Shown piece after piece: positions 31,116 through 38,395 of a stretch of DNA of 64,000 nucleotides. The stretch spans positions 45,304 through 109,303 of the forward strand of contig JAGNBF010000009.1 in NCBI GenBank assembly GCA_018004935.1, read 5' to 3'. The first letter of the stretch is position 1; each line of letters begins with the position of its first letter. This DNA comes from Chloroflexota bacterium. Its GTDB lineage: Bacteria; Chloroflexota; Anaerolineae; Promineifilales; Promineifilaceae. The position numbers and the translations under genes were made by a program. The notes under the pieces were generated by a model. That model was given only the letters and a program-made list of their open reading frames with translations, did no database searches and was not told the DNA's origin.

Positions 31116-32143
31116 TGTCTCGTCGAGGTTTCCGCCCCAGTAGCGAAGTGATACGTGATGCCCTGTTAGACCAAGAGTTGGCCCAGGCGGTGGGTCAATG
31201 TGTGATGGTTGGAGCGTCTTTTATGGATGGCCTGCCAGGTAACGCTCCCCTGGTGGTGAGCTATGGCATGGGCGAGGATAGCACGGCAATGCTGGTGGGG
31301 TTGTGGTTGGCGAAGGTGCGGCCATACGCCATCCTCTTTTCTGATGTGGGCAACGAACGGGCGGAAACCTACGCTTATCTGCCGGTGATGAATGCCTGGC
31401 TGGAACATGTGGGATTCCCGCCGGTGACGGTTGTCAGCTACAAGCCCAAGAAGTTTAAGAATCGGCCTTATCGCACCCTGGCCGGGAATTGTCTGGCTAA
31501 CTGGACCCTGCCCGGCATCGCGTTCGGATTCAAAAGCTGTTCGCTGAAGTGGAAGGGAGAGATTCTCGATAAATGGGTACGAGACAACCTGTGGGTTTCG
31601 TATCGCGCTATAGGATATGACTGTTCGCCCCGCGACAGTAAGCGGTTTGCCCTGGCGCAGAAGAAGGAAGAAACCGCCGACAAATTCGTCTATCCGCTTC
31701 AGGCATGGGGATGGACGCGGGATATATGCCAACGGGTGACCGCCCTGACCGGTCTGCCCAACCCTGGGAAAAGCTCATGCTTCTTCTGTACCAGTATGAA
31801 GCCGTGGGAAGTGAATGAACTTCCGGTGCTGATGCTCCGGCAGATTGTGATCATTGAGGCTAATGCCTGGGGATATCTCCGCACGGCGCAAGGGTTGTGG
31901 CGGGATAGCTCGATGACAGAGTACATCGTGCAGGAGGAGTTACTGCCAGAGTATGAGGCCAATGCGCTTTGGGAGCGGTGGGTAAACCCAGCGACTTGGG
32001 AAAGTTATCCGGCAGAAGTAAATGCCGATGACATCCTGGCCGTGGAAATTACTGATGAATTTGTGATAGGGACGGTAGAGCAATGGTCAGGTGAGATTGT
32101 GTGGAAGCATGAAATGCGGCCGCGACAGATGATGTTGTTTTGA
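31115..32143 (+). CDS. Second PP-loop (PAPS-reductase-like) enzyme
   Basis: This 342-residue protein has VVSYGMGEDSTAMLVGLWL, a PP-loop in which SGGxDS has become YGMGEDS, then LFSDVGNERAETYAYLP, a CSLKWK motif and CFFCTSMKPWEV. These are the usual features of phage PAPS-reductase-like proteins. The last residues RPRQMMLF resemble a clamp-binding QxxLF peptide, with the RP encoded by GCGGCCGC at 32116. It may act with the 28152 enzyme. Substrate unknown. Confidence 0.65.
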   Translation: MSRRGFRPSSEVIRDALLDQELAQAVGQCVMVGASFMDGLPGNAPLVVSYGMGEDSTAMLVGLWLAKVRPYAILFSDVGNERAETYAYLPVMNAWLEHVGFPPVTVVSYKPKKFKNRPYRTLAGNCLANWTLPGIAFGFKSCSLKWKGEILDKWVRDNLWVSYRAIGYDCSPRDSKRFALAQKKEETADKFVYPLQAWGWTRDICQRVTALTGLPNPGKSSCFFCTSMKPWEVNELPVLMLRQIVIIEANAWGYLRTAQGLWRDSSMTEYIVQEELLPEYEANALWERWVNPATWESYPAEVNADDILAVEITDEFVIGTVEQWSGEIVWKHEMRPRQMMLF

Positions 32144-32176
32144 TCTCGCGCAAAGGCGCAGAGACGCAAAGGAAGA
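32144..32176. repeat. CGCAAAGG-type short repeat
   Basis: CTCGCGCAAAGGCGCAGAGA CGCAAAGGA fills the gap after the second PP-loop gene. It is a member of the same family as 4095 and 34707, and its end supplies the AAGGA Shine-Dalgarno for the next gene. Confidence 0.65.
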
Positions 32177-32184
32177 TAGTTCTT

Positions 32185-32511
32185 ATGATGAGTGTACTTT
32201 TTCCAACAGGGGTGCGGGTGACGTATAACGAGGCCCGGTTTTTGCGGTATGTGAATATGGGGATCGAACTGTATACCGCTGACCCAACGAAAGATCAAAA
32301 AGCCCGTTGGGTGGTCACGATCCCAGCCAGTACCGGGTGCATTGTCGAGGCCGAGCCAGCCTCTAAAACAGTCATCCCTGGTCAGTTGAATGATGCGGGG
32401 TTGGGCGAGAAGGTGCTGGATCGCCTGCGACATATACCTTCCTGGCGGCTGAAGGAACTAAAAACAGCCCTGAATGAGTTTGATGCCCGCAGTAAGCAAT
32501 GGAAGGATTGA
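32185..32511 (+). CDS. Hypothetical protein
   Basis: I do not recognise this 108-residue protein. AAAGGAAG from the repeat serves as ribosome binding site. The C-terminal half is helical (WRLKELKTALNEFDARSKQW). Confidence 0.5.
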   Translation: MMSVLFPTGVRVTYNEARFLRYVNMGIELYTADPTKDQKARWVVTIPASTGCIVEAEPASKTVIPGQLNDAGLGEKVLDRLRHIPSWRLKELKTALNEFDARSKQWKD

Positions 32512-32512
32512 G

Positions 32513-32734
32513 ATGAACTACAAAACAATTCCCCAGGTGGCAAAGGAATTACAGGTCAGCGAGGATACGATCCATCGGAAGGCAAAGCAGAAAAACTTGC
32601 TGACTGACCGAATTGGTAATGCCTGGGCCTTGTCGCCGGGGGCAGTGTTGATCATTAAACATACATTGCGGAAACCTCGCACTAAGAAGCAGGGGCGCGA
32701 TGGCCTCAAGGGAGGACGTTATGCCAGTGGTTAA
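32513..32734 (+). CDS. Excisionase-like HTH protein
   Basis: This 73-residue protein has an HTH_17/MerR-like fold (IPQVAKELQVSEDTIHRKAK, then WALSPGAVLIIK) and a basic tail. Small proteins of this kind act as excisionases or regulators. It sits 6 kb from the integrase on the other strand. It overlaps the next gene. Confidence 0.6.
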   Translation: MNYKTIPQVAKELQVSEDTIHRKAKQKNLLTDRIGNAWALSPGAVLIIKHTLRKPRTKKQGRDGLKGGRYASG

Positions 32735-33497
32735 TTTCCACCATTACAAATCGGTGGCGAAGTTGAATGAGGTGTTCGGCCCTGATGGGTGGATGTATGT
32801 GGGGCGAGAGAATCAGCAGTTGGCGCGTAGCCCGTTGGCGAATCCATTTGTGAATGACCCCCGCAAGAATGGCATCCTGGCGGATGATCCAATTGGGGCG
32901 TATCGCTCGTGGCTATGGGAGAAGATGCAGGCCAAAGATCAGAAGGTGATGGATGCACTGGCTAAGGTTCAGCCGGGGATGGCTTTGGTGTGCTGGTGCG
33001 CCCCGCGCCCATGTCACGCTGAGGTCATCGATAAAGCGGCCGCGTGGCTGAGAGCACAGGCTGTGGTCGCGCCGGTCGAGGAATTGCCTACCATTGCCCT
33101 GAGTATCCAACAGCCCTGGGCCTGGCTGATCATCCGGCCAGATATTACCGATCCGGCGGAACGTGCGGCCGCGTATGCGGCGGGCATCATCAAGGATATT
33201 GAGAACCGCACTTGGGCCACAAACTTCCGCGGCCGCGTCTTGGTTCATACGGGCAAGGCGGTAGACAAAGATGCTTACCCGTACTTAGCGCGTGAGTTCC
33301 CCTGGCTCAAGGTTCCTCGACCTGAGGAGTTACCAACCGGTGGGATAGTAGGGGTGGTTGAGATTACTGACTGCGTGAGGCAAAGCCGTAGCCGTTGGTT
33401 TGGTGGGGAGTATGGGTTTGTGCTGGCTGAGGCGATGCCCTTACCGTATAAGGCGATGCCCGGCAAGTTGAAATTCTTTCATTGTGAATATGCCTGA
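32721..33497 (+). CDS. DUF4326-ASCH fusion protein
   Basis: The N-terminal 105 residues look like DUF4326 (WMYVGRENQQLARSPLANPF, ALVCWCAPRPCHAEVI). The C-terminal 145 residues match an ASCH/PUA-like RNA-binding domain (ALSIQQPWAWLII, IENRTWATNFRGRVLVHTGK, GGIVGVVEITDCV, YGFVLAEA). Both domains occur singly in phages. The fusion suggests one RNA- or nucleotide-related function. GGGAGGA precedes ATG 32721. Three GCGGCCGC sites lie within 200 bp. Confidence 0.7.
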   Translation: MPVVNFHHYKSVAKLNEVFGPDGWMYVGRENQQLARSPLANPFVNDPRKNGILADDPIGAYRSWLWEKMQAKDQKVMDALAKVQPGMALVCWCAPRPCHAEVIDKAAAWLRAQAVVAPVEELPTIALSIQQPWAWLIIRPDITDPAERAAAYAAGIIKDIENRTWATNFRGRVLVHTGKAVDKDAYPYLAREFPWLKVPRPEELPTGGIVGVVEITDCVRQSRSRWFGGEYGFVLAEAMPLPYKAMPGKLKFFHCEYA

Positions 33498-33517
33498 ACA
33501 GGCACCAAGGGGGTTGA

Positions 33518-33829
33518 ATGAAATTAAGTGAACTGAGACCATGCGATCAGTGTCGGGGCAAGTTGGCCCCGATCTTTTATGTGGTTCGGGTTAGCTTGGC
33601 GGTTATCAAAGCAGATGCCGCCAATGCAACATTGGGGCTGATGCAGATGTTTCGTGGCAACCTAGGTTTGGCCGAGGCGTTTTCTCCCCAACCTAATGCG
33701 ATTACGGTAGCGGGGGATGAGGAACCAAAGTTGTGGACAGAATTGTTTCTTTGTCAGGACTGCTACGTAGGCGAGGTAAATCTGGCGATGCTGGCCGAGG
33801 TTCGGAATGCGGCCGCGGGAGAAGAATGA
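33518..33829 (+). CDS. Zinc-ribbon hypothetical protein
   Basis: This 103-residue protein has CDQC near the start and CQDC near residue 85. GCGGCCGC at 33809 encodes its AAA tail and lies 22 nt before the next ATG. Function unknown. Confidence 0.5.
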   Translation: MKLSELRPCDQCRGKLAPIFYVVRVSLAVIKADAANATLGLMQMFRGNLGLAEAFSPQPNAITVAGDEEPKLWTELFLCQDCYVGEVNLAMLAEVRNAAAGEE

Positions 33830-33830
33830 T

Positions 33831-34706
33831 ATGGGACGATCATTAAAACGCGTACCCCTAGATTTTAGTTGGCCGGAAGGGGAAACCTGGGAAGGGTATA
33901 TCAATCCGCACGGCGAGTTGGTTATGGATTGTGAGGTGTGCGAGGCCAGTGGTTACGCGGCTGAGGCCAGGCTTTGGTCGGAACGTTGGTATGGCAATGA
34001 ACCATTCTCTCCGGAGATGACGGGCAGTACACCGTTTGATCCGAATGACCCGCGCATCCAAGAGATCAATCGGGCTAAGATCAACCGGTCGGAAGAAGTC
34101 GAACCAGGTAGCAAGGCTTGGTGGATTGGCTATTTGAGGGCGGCTGATTTCGATGACGCCGTTTATCGGGAGTCAGCGCGGATGTGTTGGATTTGGAACA
34201 GCCAGTGGGAGCACCATCTGGATGACGCCGATGTACGAGTGCTGTTTGACGAGGGCCGGTTGCGTGATTTTGGGGACATCTGCCCATCTGCCGATATGGT
34301 CAACTGGTGGAGCCTGTCTGGCTTTGGTCACGATGGCATCAATAAGTGGAAGTGCGTCGAAGCTCGGGTGGAGCGCAATGGCGGCATTGTGACCTGCCCA
34401 GAGTGCCAGGGAGAGGGGCAGACGTGGCCTTCGGCTGAGGCCAAAAAATTACATGACGAGTGGGAGCCATTTGAGCCGCCGACGGGCGAGGGTTGGCAGG
34501 TCTGGTCTACGGTGAGTGATTCGCCCTGGAGTCCTGTCTTTGCTTCAGCCGATGAGGTTGAGAACTGGCTGATCCACGAGAAGGGGTATTCAGAGGGGGC
34601 GGCTGAAGAGTTCATTAAGGTAGGTCATGCGTTGTCGTTGGTGATTATGAATGGGCAGGTGTATAGGGATATTGAATCCCTGAACGCGGCCGCAACAGAA
34701 GAATAA
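33831..34706 (+). CDS. Hypothetical protein with zinc motif
   Basis: This 291-residue, Trp-rich, acidic protein has CEVCEASG near residue 35 and CPECQGEG near 190, both CxxCxGxG-like. It is not recognised. The start follows a GCGGCCGCGGGAGAAG module. Confidence 0.5.
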   Translation: MGRSLKRVPLDFSWPEGETWEGYINPHGELVMDCEVCEASGYAAEARLWSERWYGNEPFSPEMTGSTPFDPNDPRIQEINRAKINRSEEVEPGSKAWWIGYLRAADFDDAVYRESARMCWIWNSQWEHHLDDADVRVLFDEGRLRDFGDICPSADMVNWWSLSGFGHDGINKWKCVEARVERNGGIVTCPECQGEGQTWPSAEAKKLHDEWEPFEPPTGEGWQVWSTVSDSPWSPVFASADEVENWLIHEKGYSEGAAEEFIKVGHALSLVIMNGQVYRDIESLNAAATEE

Positions 34707-34740
34707 TCACGCAAAGGTGCGAAGGCGCAAAGGAAAGAAA
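34707..34740. repeat. CGCAAAGG-type short repeat
   Basis: ACGCAAAGGTGCGAAGGCGC AAAGGAAAG fills the gap before the 34742 gene and provides its Shine-Dalgarno. Confidence 0.65.
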
Positions 34741-34741
34741 A

Positions 34742-35704
34742 ATGGGAATGTATGATTTGTTGGCTTGTGGTTTCCCTCTGCCCGGCAACCCACCCGCGTG
34801 GGTGGTTGGGCATGAGTTCCAAACGAAAGACCTGGATAACATGCTGGAGCTTTTCACCATCACACCAGATGGGATGCTGATAATACGGCGTGAAAAGAGC
34901 CGTTGGGCAGATGGCAAGGATGTGCCGGTTAGCCAATGGGATGAACGTGTTATGTACCATGGGGACATCACGTTCTACACCAGCGGTGACATGCCAGATG
35001 GGACGCATCACGGGGAGCGGGTGTGGTTGGAGTATTGCGCCCGGTTTTCTAACGGCCTGCTGGATTGGATTGCGTTGAAGAAGGCGGCAGGCATCGAGGA
35101 AATGCAGGCCTACGATCATGCCCAGGTCGTGTGGCGGGATCGCACGCTTGATGAGGTGGGGATTACCGATTGGGCACAGTATGGGATTACTGAGGAGATC
35201 GCGGCCGCGTACCTGGATTCGCTCAATCGGCATATTGCCGCCGTGCGTGAAGCTGGCCTGAAGTTAGATGTACCGTTGGAGCAATTGAACGTCCACGACC
35301 AGAGCAAGTTTAGCCTTGATGAGTTCCCTTTCTACGCCCGTAACTTCTTCGGTGATAAGGGCGACCCGGACGGGTGGGCCAGAGCCTGGTTACACCACGT
35401 TCACGCGAATCCTCATCACTGGAACCACTGGCTATTCGCCGACGGCTTCACGCCGAAGGGGAGCACGGTTGAGGGTGGGGCGGTGCCGATGCCGCACAAA
35501 TACATCAGGGAAATGGTAGCCGATTGGATGGGGGCGGGCTTTGCTTATACTGGTTCCTGGGACATGACCAAATGGCTAACCGAGAACCTGGCCCGGATTC
35601 GACTCCACTCCCAGACAGCGAGAGAGGTGGGGGAGATATTGGCTTGGTTAGGGTACGATGTGGAGAAGGTGTGGCCGAAGGAAGCCACAGACAAGGGGGC
35701 ATGA
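34742..35704 (+). CDS. Phage protein with DUF5662 C-terminus
   Basis: This 320-residue protein has two parts. Residues 1-125 begin MGMYDLLACGFPLPGN and FQTKDLDNMLELFTITPDG, a common phage module of unknown role. Residues 145-300 match DUF5662 (NVHDQSKFSLDEFPFYARNF, HANPHHWNHWLF, MPHKYIREMVADWMGAG), a His-rich helical domain that may bind metal. The function is not established. Confidence 0.65.
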   Translation: MGMYDLLACGFPLPGNPPAWVVGHEFQTKDLDNMLELFTITPDGMLIIRREKSRWADGKDVPVSQWDERVMYHGDITFYTSGDMPDGTHHGERVWLEYCARFSNGLLDWIALKKAAGIEEMQAYDHAQVVWRDRTLDEVGITDWAQYGITEEIAAAYLDSLNRHIAAVREAGLKLDVPLEQLNVHDQSKFSLDEFPFYARNFFGDKGDPDGWARAWLHHVHANPHHWNHWLFADGFTPKGSTVEGGAVPMPHKYIREMVADWMGAGFAYTGSWDMTKWLTENLARIRLHSQTAREVGEILAWLGYDVEKVWPKEATDKGA

Positions 35705-35922
35705 TGGCAGACAAACAGGAAGAACAGGAACACCTGGGGATGGCTAATACAGCGAACGGCGGGTATGTGATGTTTTGTCTGCACTGCGGCCAACGGCACA
35801 TACCCGTAATGCCCATACCGATGGATAAATTTAGTGTCGAGGTGAATGGGTTTATGGCGGAGCATAAGGATTGCAAGCCAGGGGATCGGATATTCACCGT
35901 CGAACAAATGAAGATGGTTTAG
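35701..35922 (+). CDS. Small Cys-containing protein
   Basis: This 73-residue protein has FCLHCGQRH. ATG 35701 overlaps the previous stop; ATG 35704 is equally possible. Function unknown. Confidence 0.45.
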   Translation: MMADKQEEQEHLGMANTANGGYVMFCLHCGQRHIPVMPIPMDKFSVEVNGFMAEHKDCKPGDRIFTVEQMKMV

Positions 35923-35949
35923 GGCGGTCGCGGCCGCAAGGAACAACGA

Positions 35950-36150
35950 ATGGACCAGGGTTATGTTCTCAATGAGAGGCCATGTGGAGAGTGTGCCCAA
36001 TTCAAACTGGACAACCCCGCCTTGTTTTCTGGAGAGCTGGGGATTTGCCGCAAGAAGTTGATGAGTGTTCCTCGCACTATGCTGGCAAACTGCCCGGTAG
36101 GTGAATCGTGTTTCGAGACAGTGGCAGCAGGGGATCACGTAGATGAATGA
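35950..36150 (+). CDS. Four-cysteine small protein
   Basis: This 66-residue protein has Cys residues in RPCGECAQF, GICRKK, ANCPVG and SCFE. They may form an iron-sulfur or zinc site like those in small ferredoxin-like or rubredoxin-like proteins. It starts 20 nt after GCGGCCGC with AAGGAAC ahead. Confidence 0.5.
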   Translation: MDQGYVLNERPCGECAQFKLDNPALFSGELGICRKKLMSVPRTMLANCPVGESCFETVAAGDHVDE

Positions 36151-36661
36151 AGCAACGATGCAGGCCATCCTCATGCGTTACGCGATGGAAGAAAAGCACC
36201 ATGAGATAGCCATCCCGAATATCACCGAGATATACCGATGGGAAGCGGATGTGCTGTCTGTTACCCGTGCCTTCCTCACACACGAGTTTGAGATCAAGGT
36301 GTCAAAGGCTGACTATCTGGCAGATAGGAAAAAGAAGCGTAAGCATGAATGGTTAGCCGCTCCACCGCTTACCGATTATTGGGGTGCCCCCAAAGCCCAT
36401 ACCCCCAATTATTTTTGGTTTGCCACCTCTGGTTTTGAAATTGACAACCTGCCTCCTTATGCTGGATGGCTAGTGATTACCCCTGACAAGAGTCGGCGCT
36501 ATGGCTATTCGCTGAAGATAAGGAAGGATGCCCCTAAACTCCATCAGCTAAAGTTAGAAGATAAGGCGCGGCTCAATTTGTCTCGGTGGCTTTCGTACAA
36601 GTTGAAGAACATGTATCAGGCTGCGTACCTTTCCGGTGCGACCGCGAAGGTTGAACTATGA
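36143..36661 (+). CDS. MmcB-like PD-(D/E)XK nuclease-fold protein
   Basis: This 172-residue protein has EADVLSVTRAFLTHEFEIKV SKADY (D and ExK residues), then NYFWFATSGFEI and GWLVITPD strands. The order parallels the 4141 product, so the genome carries two members of this nuclease-like fold. Substrate unknown. Confidence 0.6.
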   Translation: MNEATMQAILMRYAMEEKHHEIAIPNITEIYRWEADVLSVTRAFLTHEFEIKVSKADYLADRKKKRKHEWLAAPPLTDYWGAPKAHTPNYFWFATSGFEIDNLPPYAGWLVITPDKSRRYGYSLKIRKDAPKLHQLKLEDKARLNLSRWLSYKLKNMYQAAYLSGATAKVEL

Positions 36662-36936
36662 CCATAGCCATCAGCAAGGGTAGGGCCAGGAAGGTGGCGA
36701 GGGAAGATGCGGCCGCGGCCGCGAAATTGCTCCACGTTCAGGAGTTGCAGATTGCCGCGTTGGAGCAACAGGTACGGGATAAGGACGAGTTGATTGATGC
36801 GCTGAATGGGAAGGTTGCGGCCGCGGACGCCTTGCTGATTGTCCTGGCATCCACGTATGACTATGTAGATGGCTGCACCGGCGAGATTGTCCGGGCGGTA
36901 TGGCAACAGGGGAGGAGAGATGCTGACGATATATAA
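36658..36936 (+). CDS. Coiled-coil protein built around the octamer
   Basis: This 92-residue, mostly helical protein contains ELQIAALEQQVRDKDELIDA. It carries two overlapping GCGGCCGC sites (36709 and 36715), giving EDAAAAAKLL, and a third at 36817. Unknown function. Confidence 0.5.
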   Translation: MTIAISKGRARKVAREDAAAAAKLLHVQELQIAALEQQVRDKDELIDALNGKVAAADALLIVLASTYDYVDGCTGEIVRAVWQQGRRDADDI

Positions 36937-37822
36937 GCGGTGGGAAGATGTGCCCAACGGCCTGATGACCCGCACACAACTTAAGGCTGAGGGGTTGAAG
37001 CCCGCTCCGGAGCAGATGCCAGTAGCCCGTATCAGCGGGCAGCGCGATGTGTATGATCTCTATGACAAAGCTGGTGCGGTGCCGGTGAGGGTGCTGAGTG
37101 AAGCCCAGAAAGCGGCCGCGTTGACCAACATCGAGAAAGCCCGCGACGCGCTGGCCTGTGTTGATTGTGGCCGATGGGCGATGAGCGGTCGCAAACATGT
37201 AGATGGGAGATGCGCTGATTGTACGTTCGAGTATCGGCAAAGGAATCAGGCACTGGCTCGGCTAAGGGAGTGGGCGGGGCGGGGTGATTGGTTGGTGGTG
37301 GATACGGAAACGACCGGTCTGGGCAATGACGATGAGGTCATCAGCGTGGCAGTTGTATCGGCTACCGGCGAGGTGTTGTTCAGCGAGATGGTTCGGCCCA
37401 CGCAGCGCATCCACCCGAAGGCATCCGCCGTGAACGGTATCACTGATGAGATGGTCGTGGCCGCGCTGCCCTTTGCTGAGGTGTATTCTCGGTTGGTTGA
37501 AGTGTTGGCCGGTCGCTTGGTGCTGGCCTACAACGCGGAGTTTGATCAGAGGATGCTGCGCCAGACGTGTGAACGGTATGGCCTGCCGGTGATTCGGGCG
37601 GAGTGGGAGTGCGTGATGGATCTGTACGCGGCCGCACGAACTCGCTGGTCAAGACGAAATGGTTTTGTGTGGTGCAAGCTGGGGGAAGCTTGTCAGTCAG
37701 AGGGGGTGCAGGTAGATGGCTTCCATGAAGCCTATGCCGATGCCCAAGCTACCCGGTTGTTGGTGTTAGCGGTGGGGAAGGAGATAAGTGATGCAATACA
37801 GAGTGCAGGTAATGCTGATTAA
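36920..37822 (+). CDS. DnaQ-like DEDDh 3'-5' exonuclease
   Basis: This 300-residue protein has an exonuclease domain in residues 125-285: Exo I VVDTETTGLG, Exo II LAYNAEFDQRML and Exo III HEAYADAQATR, the DEDDh set. The N-terminal 120 residues include a CVDC and CADC zinc site. It is probably a proofreading or DNA-processing nuclease. GGGGAGGAGAG precedes ATG 36920 inside the end of the previous gene. GCGGCCGC occurs at 37112 and 37628. Confidence 0.85.
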   Translation: MLTIYKRWEDVPNGLMTRTQLKAEGLKPAPEQMPVARISGQRDVYDLYDKAGAVPVRVLSEAQKAAALTNIEKARDALACVDCGRWAMSGRKHVDGRCADCTFEYRQRNQALARLREWAGRGDWLVVDTETTGLGNDDEVISVAVVSATGEVLFSEMVRPTQRIHPKASAVNGITDEMVVAALPFAEVYSRLVEVLAGRLVLAYNAEFDQRMLRQTCERYGLPVIRAEWECVMDLYAAARTRWSRRNGFVWCKLGEACQSEGVQVDGFHEAYADAQATRLLVLAVGKEISDAIQSAGNAD

Positions 37823-37937
37823 TATTCGCCAGGTAGATGTGCAGATGCCTGAAGGCGATTTGGATTTGACTGACCTGGAAGCGATGGCCGTCGCGGCCGC
37901 ACGGAGAGAGTTCGGTGACTGTGACGAAGCCGCGTAA
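37791..37937 (+). CDS. 48-residue hypothetical protein
   Basis: The start lies inside the end of the exonuclease gene, with GGGGAAGGAGATAAGTG ahead. The product is beta-strand then acidic helix (QVDVQMPEGDLDLTDLEAMA) with an octamer-encoded VAAARR. It ends at intergenic repeat copy 4. Confidence 0.5.
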   Translation: MQYRVQVMLINIRQVDVQMPEGDLDLTDLEAMAVAAARREFGDCDEAA

Positions 37938-38150
37938 TAGTACATTCGCGGCCGATCAGAAAATGAACGCCAGACCGTTTCCCGGTCTGGCGTTTTTTGT
38001 TTGGGTAAAAGAGCGTAACGCGGCCGCATTTGCCCATACCCTCATACACTTTCCAAAATATCCTGAGTATCTTCAGAAAACAAGAAACGAATGTTTGCCC
38101 CTGACTGAATCCAATCCATCACCCAACGCGCCAGAATGTGCATAGGGGAG
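37938..38150 (+). repeat. Long intergenic repeat, copy 4 of 4
   Basis: Copy 4 has TAATAGTAC, CAGAAAATGAACGCCAGACC plus terminator, GCGTAACGCGGCCGCATTTG (38014), AACAAGAAACGAATGTTTGC, CCAATCCATCACCC and a reduced end hairpin. Its first 105 bp are close to copy 1. It is not followed by an operator promoter. Confidence 0.7.
37966..37999 (+). terminator. Terminator within repeat copy 4
   Basis: Arms AACGCCAGACC and GGTCTGGCGTT enclose GTTTCCC and are followed by TTTT. It ends the long plus-strand operon before the integrase. Confidence 0.85.
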
Positions 38151-38191
38151 CTTATGGCCGTACAGGGGATGGCCGTTAGCGGATTGAAGGC

Positions 38192-38310
38192 TTATACCGT
38201 TTTCTCTTCGAGTTCATCCACCGAAGATAGGCCGAGAACATCACGTATTTTTTTGAGTGTTCCCCATTGGGTTTTCTTTCGATTTGCGCGACTTCTCCGT
38301 GGTTCAGAAT
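38192..38310 (-). pseudogene. Remnant of an XRE-type repressor
   Basis: Reading the minus strand, one frame gives HGEVAQIERKPNG and another then gives GTLKKIRDVLGLSSVDELEE before a stop. Joined, they match the second half of a Cro/C1 helix-turn-helix (IErG..P...TLkkIa.vLgvs.deL). One missing base near 38261 explains the break. No start codon or first half is visible. It lies just downstream of the integrase, where a repressor would be expected. Confidence 0.4.
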
Positions 38311-38395
38311 CATTGCACCAGAGGTAGGGCTGGCGGTTGCAGTGATTGACTGGTGGTCACACTGGTTGAAACACGACAATAATAACGTCGCTGAC

